A DNA stretch of 64,000 nt from Phycisphaeraceae bacterium (lineage in GTDB: Bacteria; Planctomycetota; Phycisphaerae; Phycisphaerales; UBA1924). The position numbers and the translations under genes are program-made. The stretch lies in NCBI GenBank assembly GCA_020639135.1, contig JACKHE010000002.1:248001-312000 (forward strand), written 5' to 3'. Below the pieces are notes generated by a model. The model searched no databases and was not told where the DNA came from. It saw only the letters and a list, made by a program, of their open reading frames with translations. Of the stretch, positions 1 through 8,568 are shown in pieces. The first letter of the stretch is position 1. Each line of letters starts with the position of its first letter.

Positions 1-347
1 TCCGGCACAACGCGCCGGTCCCGCTGACCTACTTCGCGCGGTTCGCGCCGAGTTTCGCCCCGGGCGCCAACGCGGTCGAGTTCGTCCCGGTGCTGCCCAA
101 CGTCTGGACGACGATCACGGTTCAGATCGATCCGATGACGCCGTTCTTCTACGAGGGCACGACGTTCGGCTCGACGTTCTCGAACATCGGTCGCGTGCAG
201 ATCGGGCTGTTCGGGCTGACCGGGCTCGCGGGCGTGGACCAGGACTACACGTTCGATCTCGACAAGGTGACGATCACCCCGACGCCGTCGGCCGCCGGGG
301 TGCTGGCGCTGGGTCTTGTAGCGGCGGGCTCCCGCCGGCGTCGGTGA
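1..347 (+). CDS. C-terminal part of a PEP-CTERM-type exported protein (5' truncated)
   Basis: The reading frame is open from base 3, so the true start lies outside the window; a GTG at 90 is internal. The C-terminus reads PTPSAAGVLALGLVAAGSRRRR in composition: a Pro-rich lead, a hydrophobic segment and an Arg cluster. That is the tripartite PEP-CTERM-like sorting signal common in Phycisphaerae exported proteins, normally processed at the membrane by an exosortase. The visible upstream part resembles a beta-rich extracellular domain (repeated aromatic and Thr residues, a DLDKVTI strand before the signal), but I cannot name the domain. The gene is followed 124 bases later by a pseudopilin-like gene on the same strand. 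Confidence 0.75.
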   Translation, partial: RHNAPVPLTYFARFAPSFAPGANAVEFVPVLPNVWTTITVQIDPMTPFFYEGTTFGSTFSNIGRVQIGLFGLTGLAGVDQDYTFDLDKVTITPTPSAAGVLALGLVAAGSRRRR

Positions 348-471
348 GTTTTCGGCCAGGAACGCCGATAGCATCTTCTGGAATCCTCCCCGGGGCGTCC
401 GGCTCCCGGATGCCCCGGCTTCTCGCAAATCCCGGCCGATCGGATCGGTCGGGTCAAGTCTGGAGCGAGTC

Positions 472-1356
472 ATGAATCGCTTCGTTCAACCCGCAGTCCC
501 CCGGCCATGGAACAGGGCCTTTACGCTTGTCGAGCTGCTCGTGGTGATCTCGGTCATCGGGCTGCTGATCGCGATCCTCATCCCCTCGCTCGGCGCCGCT
601 CGGCAGAGCGCGCGCCGGGTGCAGGACCTGTCCGTGGCGCGGCAGCTGATGATCGGGTACACCGCGTACGCGGGGGATCACCGGTCGATGGTGATGTTCG
701 GCTTCCTGCGCAACGACCCCGAGACGGGCAAGCCCGTCAAGGCGATGGACCTGAACGGTTTGCCGATCTCGGGACTGGCGGCGCAGCGGTACCCCTGGCG
801 GCTGATGCCGTACCTCGATTACAACGCGACGTTCTTCTACCAGAGCCTCGATGACTACGACGAGGACTTCATCGATCCCTCGTTCGATTTCACGTACGAG
901 TTCTCCGCGGCGCCCTCGTTCGGGCTCAACCAGGGCTTCGTGGGGGGGAGCTCCGACAGCGACGGCACCCCGAGCATCGAGCACCCCCGGACGTCGCAGA
1001 CGTTCGGTGACTCCTGGTACGTCCGCCGGATCAGCGATCCGGAGCACCCCGATCGGCTGATCACCTTCGCCACGGCCTTCGGGCGCAGCGCGACGATCTA
1101 CGACGAGGAACTCAACGGGAACTACAAGGTCACGCCGCCGTATATCCATCAGCGGGTGTGGCGGTCGGCGCCCCCTGACGACTCGATCGTCTCGTCCGGA
1201 GAGGTCGGGAACATCGACCTGCGCTACAGCGACGAGGCGGTCATCGGGTTCTTCGACGCCCACGCCGACTCGCTGGGCTGGGAGGACCTTCAGGACATGC
1301 GGCACTGGGCGCCGACGGCGGAGACGCCGGATTGGACGCTCCAGCCGCTGCAGTAG
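472..1356 (+). CDS. Prepilin-type N-terminal cleavage/methylation domain protein (pseudopilin-like)
   Basis: 294 residues. The N-terminus has a short basic leader followed by the type IV prepilin motif FTLVELLVVISVIGLLIAIL around residues 17-36, where prepilin peptidase would cut before the Phe and methylate it; the Glu at +5 is present. The hydrophobic stretch anchors the protein until assembly. The remaining ~250 residues form a soluble domain without motifs I recognise, ending in a WTLQPLQ tail. Planctomycetes carry many such proteins, mostly of unknown partner. The ATG at 472 is preceded by GGAGCGAG at a workable distance. It may be co-transcribed with the dockerin gene that starts 48 bases after its stop. 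A role in surface structures or secretion is inference. Confidence 0.85.
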   Translation: MNRFVQPAVPRPWNRAFTLVELLVVISVIGLLIAILIPSLGAARQSARRVQDLSVARQLMIGYTAYAGDHRSMVMFGFLRNDPETGKPVKAMDLNGLPISGLAAQRYPWRLMPYLDYNATFFYQSLDDYDEDFIDPSFDFTYEFSAAPSFGLNQGFVGGSSDSDGTPSIEHPRTSQTFGDSWYVRRISDPEHPDRLITFATAFGRSATIYDEELNGNYKVTPPYIHQRVWRSAPPDDSIVSSGEVGNIDLRYSDEAVIGFFDAHADSLGWEDLQDMRHWAPTAETPDWTLQPLQ

Positions 1357-1404
1357 GGGACAGGCAAGCAAGACACCGCCGACGCGGTGGGAAGAGAGAC
1401 ACCG

Positions 1405-2439
1405 ATGCGGATCAACCGAAACCTCGCGGCCCTGCTGGGCGCGCCGGCGCTGGCCGCGGGCGCCCAGGCGGGCGTGGTGAATATCCATTTCGACAGCCCG
1501 ACGCACGATCGCTGGAACTACCCGTTCAACTTCACGCCCGGCGTCCGCGGCAACGCGTCCACGTTCAACGCGATCAACGAGACGGACTTCGATGACCGGG
1601 ACGGGCAGATGTTCATCGGGTTCGACACCGGCGCGCAGCTCGACGCGGGGCTGGGCGAGCCCTACTACGTCATCGTCAGCGCGGTGATGCGCATCGCGAC
1701 CACCGACGGCGGATTCATCTTCGACGACACGTACGACTCCATCACCACCTACTCCGACCCCATGAACCCCGAGGCGCTCAACGGCAGGCCCTGCGAGATC
1801 TTCGGCGTCGGGTACCGCGGCGGGTTCAACATCAACTCGTACGTCGAGACCTCGCCCTTCGGGACGCCCAACGGCACGAACTACACCGCGGTGCGCAACG
1901 CCTACATCACGGACTATCCGGGCGGCGTCGCCGAGGACGTCTCCAACCACATCTTCGGCGAGAACATCGGCGGCACGGTGTACCCCGCGCGCGAGGTGAC
2001 GCCGTTCTCCGTCGGGGTGGCCGAGGGCGTGACGCCCGGGGCGATCGTGCCCTTCGACACGGATTTCGTCTTCACGCTCGACCTCGGCAACCCGGACGTG
2101 GACCTGTACCTCCGGCAGGCGTGCAACGCGGGCAAGCTGCGGCTGATGCTCAGCTCCACCCACGCCGCGGTCATGCAGGGCGGCGAGTTCGTCAACTGGT
2201 ACACGAAGGAGAACTTCTTCGGCGATGGCTTCGCGGCGCGGCTGGACATGACCGTGATGACGATCGACCCGCTCGTCGGCGACCTCAACCTCGACGGCGT
2301 GGTGGACACCGCGGATCTCGGGTTGCTGCTCGGCGCCTTCGGGACGCCCGGTCCGGTCGGGGACATCAACGGGGACATGGTCGTGGACACCGCGGATCTG
2401 GGGCTCCTGCTGGGGAACTTCGGCGCGTCGGTCTCGTGA
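1405..2439 (+). CDS. Exported protein with C-terminal dockerin-type repeats
   Basis: 344 residues from the ATG at 1405, chosen over an in-frame GTG at 1387 because GAAGAGA sits just upstream of the ATG and the protein then begins with a signal peptide (MRINRN, a hydrophobic Ala/Leu core, AGA/AQA cleavage region). The body is an uncharacterised extracellular domain. The last ~55 residues contain two Ca-binding dockerin-type units, GDLNLDGVVDTADLGLLLGAFG and a near copy starting GDINGDMVVDTADL, each an EF-hand-like loop plus helix. In clostridia dockerins bind cohesins of cellulosomes; in planctomycetes they are abundant and their partner is generally unknown. Substrate or adhesion function cannot be inferred here. 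Confidence 0.85.
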   Translation: MRINRNLAALLGAPALAAGAQAGVVNIHFDSPTHDRWNYPFNFTPGVRGNASTFNAINETDFDDRDGQMFIGFDTGAQLDAGLGEPYYVIVSAVMRIATTDGGFIFDDTYDSITTYSDPMNPEALNGRPCEIFGVGYRGGFNINSYVETSPFGTPNGTNYTAVRNAYITDYPGGVAEDVSNHIFGENIGGTVYPAREVTPFSVGVAEGVTPGAIVPFDTDFVFTLDLGNPDVDLYLRQACNAGKLRLMLSSTHAAVMQGGEFVNWYTKENFFGDGFAARLDMTVMTIDPLVGDLNLDGVVDTADLGLLLGAFGTPGPVGDINGDMVVDTADLGLLLGNFGASVS

Positions 2440-2674
2440 CGAACGAGCCTGAGATTCCAACTTTGATCGTCATGGCGCGGCCGAAATGACGAGATGATGC
2501 TCCGAAATCACGATTGAGACAGCCCCGGGCTCGAACGGATGGCATTCGTTCTTGCGATGCGGGCGACTTTGGCTGACAATCGGATCGTGGGGATGGTGTT
2601 GAGCCCGGATGGGGGGCGCGCGCATCCTGCGAACCGGGTTTCTTCAGCCCGGACAATCGGGGAGATCGCTCTCG

Positions 2675-5600
2675 ATGCATGAGCAGAGCCTTGGCCGGTT
2701 CACGCTGGTCCGCGAGCTCGGTCGCGGCGGGATGGGCGTCGTCTATCTGGCGACGGACGACTCGCTGGGTCGGAGCGTCGCGATCAAGATGCTGCCCGAG
2801 GCGATGTCGTCGGACCGGGACCGCCTGGCCCGGCTCGAGCGCGAGGCGAAGACGCTGGCGTCGGTCTCGCACCCGAGCGTGGCGACGATCTTTGCCCTCG
2901 AGGAGCGCGACGACGGCTCCCGGTTCCTCGTGCTCGAGTACGTGGACGGCCAGTCGCTGGGCGACATCATCCGCGACGGACCGCTGCCGCTGAAGAAGGC
3001 GCTGCGGTACGGACGGCAGATGGCCGAGGCGCTGGTCGCGGCGCACCGCCAGGGCGTGGTGCACCGGGACTTCAAGCCGAGCAACGTGATGATCACCGCC
3101 GGCGACCGTGTGAAGGTGCTCGATTTCGGCCTCGCCAAGTCGCACCTCATGGGCCCGGAGGCGATGCCGACGGAGGCGCCGACGCTGACGGCGTTCAACA
3201 CGCAGCCCGGCGTGATCCTGGGCACCCCCGGCTACATGAGCCCGGAGCAGGCGCGCGGGCTGGAGGTGGATCACCGGACGGACGTTTTCTCGTTCGGGTG
3301 CGTGCTCTTCGCGTGCCTGACGGGTTCCGGTCCATTCGGCGGAGAGACGCCCAGCGACGCGATGGCGGAGATGCTCACGAGCGAGCCGGCGTGGAGCAAG
3401 CTCCCGGAGGGGACGCCGACCCGGCTGCTCGAGCTTCTCATCAGGCTGCTGACCAAGGGGCGCGAGCAGCGCATCGGCGAGATGTCCGCGGCGCTGGAGA
3501 TCATCGACGAGATCCTCGACCAGTTCGGGACGATGGCCTCGTCGGCGTCCGCGTCGATGCTGGCGCCGCCCTCGAACATCCCGGTCTCGATCACCAGCTT
3601 CGTGGGGCGCGACCAGGTGCTCGAGGAGCTGCGCGCGCTGTGGTCTTCGGCGCGGATGCTGACGCTCACGGGCTCCGGGGGGTGCGGGAAGTCGCGTCTG
3701 GCCAGCCGGTTCCTGGAGGAGGCGTACCTCGACACCGCCGACGGCGTGTACTTCGTGAACGTCGGGTCGCTCACCAGCGGCGAGCTCGTGCAGCAGGCGG
3801 TGCTCTCGGTGCTGGGGCTCAAGGAGGAGCAGAACAAGACGGCGCTGGGAACGGTCGTGGATCACCTGCGCTCTAAGGAGCTGATCCTCTTCCTCGACAA
3901 CTGCGAGCACCTGATCGACGACGTCGCGGCGGTGGTGGACGAGGTGCTGCACCAGTGCCCCGGCGTCAAGGTGTTCGTCACGAGCCGGCAGAGCATCGGT
4001 AATGCCGGCGAGCAGGTCTATCACGTGCCCTCGCTGGGCGTCCCCACGGACACGACGGCGATCGCAGCCGAGCAGGCGCGGGGGTTCGAGTCGGTGCGGC
4101 TGTTCGTCGATCGCTCGGTGACGGCGTCGCCCCGGTTCAAGCTGACGGACGACAACGCGCCGACCGTGGCGCAGATCTGCCGGCAGCTCGACGGCATCCC
4201 GCTGGCGATCGAGCTGGCCGCGGCGCGCGTGCGGGCGATGCCGGTTGGGCAGGTGGCGCGCCGGCTGGACGACAGCTTCCGCCTGCTGCGCGGCGGGTCG
4301 AAGACGGCGCTGGAGCGGCACCAGACGCTCCAGGCAACGATCGACTGGAGCTACAGCATGCTCACGGTCGAGGAGCAGATCCTGCTGCGCCGCCTGAGCG
4401 CGTTCAGCGGTGGGTGGTCGCTCGAGGGCGCCGAGGCCGTCGGCGCGGGCGAGCACATCGAAGAACTCGACGTGCTCGATTACCTCTCGCAGCTCGTCGA
4501 GAAGTCGCTCGTGGCGTACGAGGAGAAGGACGGCGTCGCGCGGTACCGGCTGCTGGAGACGATGCGGCAGTACGCCACCGCCAAGCTCGTCGAGACCCCC
4601 GAGGCTGTCGAGGTCCGGGACCGGCACGTGCGGCACTACGTCGAGCTTGCCGAGATGGCCGAGCCCGAGCTGCGCGGCTCGGTGGAGTGGATCCAGCGGC
4701 TGGCGATCGAGATGGACAACATCTTCGCCGCGGTCAACTGGGCCATGAGCTCGGGACGCGACGCGACGCCCGCGCTGCGCCTCGTCGCGGCGGCCTGGCG
4801 GTTCTGGGAGATCCGGGGGCTCTACCTGACCGCGACGACGCTGCTGCGCGAGGCGGTCGCCAAGGCTGATGAGTCCACCGACCAGCGCACACTCCGCCGG
4901 GCGCTGTACGGGCTCGGTGCCCTGGAGATCCGGCAGGGGGCCTTCACGGAGTGCGAGGCGACGTTCAACCGGTGCAGCGCCATCAGCGAGGCCGCCAACG
5001 ACACCGAGGGTGTCGGGCTCGCCGCCAACGGCCTGGGCATCCTGACGATGAACACGGGCGATCTCGACGCGAGCCAGAAGCATTTCGAGGCCGCGCTCGC
5101 GGCGTTCCGGAGCCTCAACGACCCGGCGGGCTCGGCCATGGCGCTGGGCAACCTGGGCGAGCTGCACCTCATGCGCGGCGACCTCGAGGCCGCCCGGCCC
5201 ATGATGGAGGAATCCGTCGAGCTGGCGCGCAAGCACCGCACGTTCGCGGCGTACATGATGCCGGATCACCTCCGCGTCGTCGCCCGCCTGTGCATCCAGA
5301 CCAAGCGGATCCCCGAAGCGATCAAGCACCTTCGCGAGTGCTTCGCGCTGATCAGGGAGTTCCAGTCGGCGCTCGACACGGCGTACTCGCTGGAGGCGAT
5401 CTCCGAGCTGGCGATCGCCATAGCCGAGGCGGCCGATGCGCCAACCGCCCGTTCGGTCATGGAGTTCGCGGCTTCCGGGGAGGGCTCCGCGGACGGGCTG
5501 CGCCGCCGGATCGGCAGCCCCGTCCCGCCTGCCGAGAAGGACGAGCGGACGTCGATCATCCAGCAGGTCCGCGAGGCGCTGGAGCCGTCGGAGTTTCAGC

Positions 5601-5740
5601 GGCTCTTCGACGCGGGCCGCTCGCTCTCGCTCGCGGGGGCGATCGGGTCGGCGATCGTCTTCCTGGGTTCGCTGGACCTGACCGCTCCGGAAATCAAGGT
5701 GCGGAAGGTCGAGCCGGGCGCGGCGAAGGAACACGCCTGA
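2675..5740 (+). CDS. Serine/threonine protein kinase fused to an NB-ARC/LuxR-like ATPase and TPR region
   Basis: 1021 residues from the ATG at 2675, which has GGAGAT upstream; an ATG at 2609 would add 22 poorly conserved residues. Kinase domain ~8-280: Gly loop GRGGMG (16-21), Lys38, HRD at 130-132 (HRDFKPSN), DFG from Asp150, activation segment GTPGYMSPEQ. Then an AAA/NB-ARC-like ATPase: FVGRDQ lead, Walker A GSGGCGKS (333-340), Walker B LFLDN with Asp408, and TSRQ sensor. The C-terminal ~400 residues are helical repeats of TPR type (GLGALEIRQG, GNLGELHLMRGD). Near the end is one hydrophobic stretch (SLAGAIGSAIVFLGSL). The architecture suggests a signal-responsive regulator whose TPRs bind a partner and whose kinase phosphorylates targets. 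The target is unknown and no adjacent phosphatase is seen. Confidence 0.92.
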   Translation: MHEQSLGRFTLVRELGRGGMGVVYLATDDSLGRSVAIKMLPEAMSSDRDRLARLEREAKTLASVSHPSVATIFALEERDDGSRFLVLEYVDGQSLGDIIRDGPLPLKKALRYGRQMAEALVAAHRQGVVHRDFKPSNVMITAGDRVKVLDFGLAKSHLMGPEAMPTEAPTLTAFNTQPGVILGTPGYMSPEQARGLEVDHRTDVFSFGCVLFACLTGSGPFGGETPSDAMAEMLTSEPAWSKLPEGTPTRLLELLIRLLTKGREQRIGEMSAALEIIDEILDQFGTMASSASASMLAPPSNIPVSITSFVGRDQVLEELRALWSSARMLTLTGSGGCGKSRLASRFLEEAYLDTADGVYFVNVGSLTSGELVQQAVLSVLGLKEEQNKTALGTVVDHLRSKELILFLDNCEHLIDDVAAVVDEVLHQCPGVKVFVTSRQSIGNAGEQVYHVPSLGVPTDTTAIAAEQARGFESVRLFVDRSVTASPRFKLTDDNAPTVAQICRQLDGIPLAIELAAARVRAMPVGQVARRLDDSFRLLRGGSKTALERHQTLQATIDWSYSMLTVEEQILLRRLSAFSGGWSLEGAEAVGAGEHIEELDVLDYLSQLVEKSLVAYEEKDGVARYRLLETMRQYATAKLVETPEAVEVRDRHVRHYVELAEMAEPELRGSVEWIQRLAIEMDNIFAAVNWAMSSGRDATPALRLVAAAWRFWEIRGLYLTATTLLREAVAKADESTDQRTLRRALYGLGALEIRQGAFTECEATFNRCSAISEAANDTEGVGLAANGLGILTMNTGDLDASQKHFEAALAAFRSLNDPAGSAMALGNLGELHLMRGDLEAARPMMEESVELARKHRTFAAYMMPDHLRVVARLCIQTKRIPEAIKHLRECFALIREFQSALDTAYSLEAISELAIAIAEAADAPTARSVMEFAASGEGSADGLRRRIGSPVPPAEKDERTSIIQQVREALEPSEFQRLFDAGRSLSLAGAIGSAIVFLGSLDLTAPEIKVRKVEPGAAKEHA

Positions 5741-5783
5741 CCACACGAAGTCCCGCCGGCGCTCAAGCGATCCGAATCCAACG

Positions 5784-5816
5784 AAAAAGGGACTCGCGAT
5801 TGCTCGCAAGTCCCTT
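5784..5816 (-). terminator. Rho-independent terminator, originally that of the initiator tRNA gene
   Basis: On the minus strand AAGGGACT (5816-5809) pairs with AGTCCCTT (5794-5787), with an inner GCGA/TCGC extension, followed by five T. It ends 12 bases from the left island boundary, on the chromosomal side, and faces away from it. Before insertion it would have followed the 3' end of the tRNA-fMet now found at 12806-12879. That displacement is inference from the att repeat. Confidence 0.85.
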
Positions 5817-5828
5817 GGAATCAAGAAG

Positions 5829-5850
5829 TAGCGGGGGAGGTCTTCGATTT
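5829..5850 (+). other. Left attachment site (attL)
   Basis: Contains the exact core TAGCGGGGG (5829-5837), followed by GGnnTTCGA-like bases that match the tRNA T-arm at most positions out to about 5848. So the element copy mimics more of the tRNA than the strict core. The left boundary is inferred from this match and from the stranded terminator; the exact crossover dinucleotide cannot be read. Confidence 0.75.
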
Positions 5851-5968
5851 GTCAGGCGTGGTGCGGGCGGTGGAGCTGCGGTACCGATCAGCGTGAGGCT
5901 AGTACGCGTACCGCGTCTCTCGGGGCCACAGACGGAGATACCACCTCCGGGATACGCTGTACCGTGTG

Positions 5969-7186
5969 ATGGACTACGCGAAACTTCCTTGGCAGCCTGA
6001 GTACCAGACGTGGCGTGTGCAACGCTCGGCTCGCGAACCGCTCGTGCGGTTTATTGCCGATGGTCTGCGTGCCTTGGGCTGCCGCATCATCTTCGTATCC
6101 GACCCTAGTACAGCGCCGTTCCGGTTGACTTTCGAGACTTCCGAGGGCGAGCGCATGGGCATCGTCGCCTACGCCTTCTTTGCCAACTGCGAGAAAACGA
6201 AGAACCGGCCGGATGACGAGTGGCGCTTCCAAGTGAAGTACGGCAGCAGCACCGAAGGGCTTCACGTGCTGTGGCAAGACCCACTCGGTCTCTATACAAC
6301 GTTGATGATCGGGATCTCGCCCGATGCCGGCTTGTTCGTCAGTGCCGATCCGGTCCTGAACAGCCCGACCCGCTTCTTCAAGTCGATCGAGTTCAAGGAT
6401 GATCATGTCGAGAACATCCTGCGCGACAAGTGGCACGCATGGGAACGTCCGGTGCGTCCGCGTACGCTCCGACCGGAAGAAACGGATCAGATCGAAACGC
6501 TCGTTGGTGGCACCGCCGATCAGTTGCTCCGCCTGATCCGATTCGAGCGAGAGGCTTTGGGCGAAGATCAGGGACATCGCCAGTGGCTGGCTGAACAGCC
6601 ACTCGAGCGTTTTTCGCTGTTGACGCCCACAACGGCCAACCCAGGGACGATCGTCACGCCGTCGAAGGTTCACCAACTCGCTCGCGAGTTCGCACTGCCC
6701 GAGAACGCAGTATTCGATCTCATTGCATCGACACCGCGATTGAAGATGGCCGTGCGTGGCTGGGTTGCCGAGGAGCACCTTCGTATGGCGCTCACGGAGA
6801 TCGATGGCGTGACCGACTGTCATCGGATGACGGGTGATCGGGAGAGCGATGTCTCTCTCCGATACAAGGGCTCGGCGCCTATCGCGATCGAGTGCAAAAA
6901 CGTTCTGCGGAAGACGACAGCGGAAGGGCTCGCCAGAGTGGACTTCCAGCGAGCCAGAGCGTCCATATCCGATCCCTGCTCTCGTTACTACTCGGATCAG
7001 GACTTCGATGTTGTCGCGGCGTGTCTCCATGCAATTACAGATCGCTGGGAGTTCCGTTTTCACTCATCGAAGACACTGGCCGCGCACGAACGATGCGAAG
7101 GGAAGCTGGACCACAAGGTCCGGGTCGGAGATGATTGGGTTGAAGATGCCGAGCGGTGTCTCGCAGAAGTCACCTCAGCCGCCTAG
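5969..7186 (+). CDS. Putative type II restriction endonuclease (PD-(D/E)xK fold)
   Basis: 405 residues from the ATG at 5969 (an overlapping GTG at 5966 is the alternative). The C-terminal third carries Asp294 in ESDVSLRY followed 14 residues later by Glu308-Cys309-Lys310 in PIAIECKNVL: the D-x(n)-ExK catalytic signature of PD-(D/E)xK nucleases, with a beta-strand either side. The N-terminal ~220 residues are not recognised and may bind DNA. The stop lies 11 bases before the ATG of a C5 cytosine methyltransferase, the usual arrangement of a type II restriction-modification pair. The function is therefore inferred from motif plus context; sequence specificity cannot be deduced. Composition is island-like. 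Confidence 0.75.
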   Translation: MDYAKLPWQPEYQTWRVQRSAREPLVRFIADGLRALGCRIIFVSDPSTAPFRLTFETSEGERMGIVAYAFFANCEKTKNRPDDEWRFQVKYGSSTEGLHVLWQDPLGLYTTLMIGISPDAGLFVSADPVLNSPTRFFKSIEFKDDHVENILRDKWHAWERPVRPRTLRPEETDQIETLVGGTADQLLRLIRFEREALGEDQGHRQWLAEQPLERFSLLTPTTANPGTIVTPSKVHQLAREFALPENAVFDLIASTPRLKMAVRGWVAEEHLRMALTEIDGVTDCHRMTGDRESDVSLRYKGSAPIAIECKNVLRKTTAEGLARVDFQRARASISDPCSRYYSDQDFDVVAACLHAITDRWEFRFHSSKTLAAHERCEGKLDHKVRVGDDWVEDAERCLAEVTSAA

Positions 7187-7197
7187 TTGGAGCACGG

Positions 7198-8412
7198 ATG
7201 CGCAAGCCTCAGGTTCTCAGTCTCTTCAGTGGAGCAGGCGGTCTCGACTACGGCTTTGAGGCCGCTGGATTCGAGATAGGCGTCACGGTTGAGATGGACC
7301 GGGATTGCTGCGCGACGCTGCGCACTCACCTCGGCGATCGAGTGATTCACCGCGACATCTTCGAGGTGCCGACCGATGAGATGCTAAGCGTCTGCGGTCG
7401 ACGAAAAGGCGAGGTCGAAGTGCTGATCGGTGGGCCTCCATGCCAACCGTTCTCGAAGTCGGGATTCTGGCGTACGGGTGACGCCGGAAGATTGGAAGAT
7501 CCGCGAGCTGCCACGCTCGACGCCTATCTCCGGGTGCTGGAGGAGGTGACACCGGAAACGATGTTGCTAGAAAATGTCCCCGGACTCGGGTACGAGGGGA
7601 AAAGTGAAGGTCTTCAGTTACTGCTTGACAAAATCGACAAGATCAACCAGCGCCAGGGCACGAGCTACGCCCCGAAGTTTTCCGTTGTCGATGCGTGCGC
7701 ACATGGCGTGCCACAACGCCGACAGAGATTCGTGATCGTCGCATCCCGTGATGGCAGCTCCTTCGAGTTCCCACAGCCGACACACGCCGATCCCGAGGAT
7801 GGGCTAATCGCTCAGACACTTGAGCCGTATCGCACTGCCTTTGATGCGATCTGCGATGTGGAGTTCGATCCGGGTGAAGACCTGGCACTCCGCGGCAAGT
7901 GGGCGAAGCTCCTACCGAGTATTCCTGAAGGGATGAACTACCTGTACCACACGGACCGGGGCGAGGGCCTTCCACTCTTCGGCTGGCGTCGGCGCTACTG
8001 GAATTTCCTGCTCAAACTCTCGAAGCGGATGCCGTCGTGGACCATCCAAGCGCAGCCTGGCCCATCGGTTGGTCCGTTCCATTGGGACAATCGCCGACTC
8101 AGCGTGCGCGAACTCAGCCGTCTTCAGACGTTCCCCGACTCGATCGAGATTGTCGGCGGACGGACATCCGCTCAGCGTCAACTCGGAAACGCGGTCCCGT
8201 CACTAATGGGCGAGGTGTTGGCGCGAGAGATCCGTACCCAACTGCTCGGCCGTCGCGTCAACTCGAAGCTACCGAAGCTTCTCCCACCCAAGGCGGAACA
8301 TGTCCCCGAACCCGAGCCGACCACTGAAGTGCCTCAAGAGTTCCTTCACCTGGTGGGCGATCACGAGCCGCATCCCGGAACAGGTCTTGGCTCGGGTGCA
8401 CTTTCTCGGTAG
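7198..8412 (+). CDS. DNA (cytosine-5-)-methyltransferase
   Basis: 404 residues. Start ATG 7198 gives MRKPQVLSLFSGAGGLD, placing motif I (FSGAGGLDYGF, SAM binding) at the N-terminus. Motif IV is GGPPCQPFS with catalytic Cys82; motif VI is ENV from Glu125; motif VIII is QRRQRFVIVA; motif X is QLGNAVP near residue 337, followed by a ~65-residue tail. The target recognition domain lies between VIII and X. The enzyme would transfer a methyl group to C5 of cytosine within the site cut by the upstream nuclease, protecting host and element. The two genes are close enough to be co-transcribed; no controller (C) protein gene is seen. As cargo it may also stabilise the element by post-segregational killing. 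Confidence 0.95.
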   Translation: MRKPQVLSLFSGAGGLDYGFEAAGFEIGVTVEMDRDCCATLRTHLGDRVIHRDIFEVPTDEMLSVCGRRKGEVEVLIGGPPCQPFSKSGFWRTGDAGRLEDPRAATLDAYLRVLEEVTPETMLLENVPGLGYEGKSEGLQLLLDKIDKINQRQGTSYAPKFSVVDACAHGVPQRRQRFVIVASRDGSSFEFPQPTHADPEDGLIAQTLEPYRTAFDAICDVEFDPGEDLALRGKWAKLLPSIPEGMNYLYHTDRGEGLPLFGWRRRYWNFLLKLSKRMPSWTIQAQPGPSVGPFHWDNRRLSVRELSRLQTFPDSIEIVGGRTSAQRQLGNAVPSLMGEVLAREIRTQLLGRRVNSKLPKLLPPKAEHVPEPEPTTEVPQEFLHLVGDHEPHPGTGLGSGALSR

Positions 8413-8568
8413 TTGGGGCAGCGAGAGTCCCTTGTGACTCTTAATGTGCAATCAACAGCTCATCTCATACTGAAAGATAATGTGGGTGGGATGCCTTGTA
8501 GGACCCGCCACTCTGATTAAGTACACCCCGAGAACTATCCCCCTTGTCGCAACGGAGGCTGCGTACAG

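Noticed and set aside
454..2460. 668-codon minus-strand frame opposite the pseudopilin and dockerin genes
   Set aside because: Shadow frame, Arg/Val/Glu-rich, spans several plus-strand genes.
2366..5824. Very long minus-strand open frame opposite the kinase gene
   Set aside because: It is a high-GC shadow: the plus strand has a full kinase-ATPase-TPR protein. Its product is Arg/His/Leu-biased without motifs.
5902..5911. GTACGCGTAC palindrome before the endonuclease gene as a controller-protein operator
   Set aside because: A 10-bp palindrome alone is weak, and there is no C-protein gene in the element.
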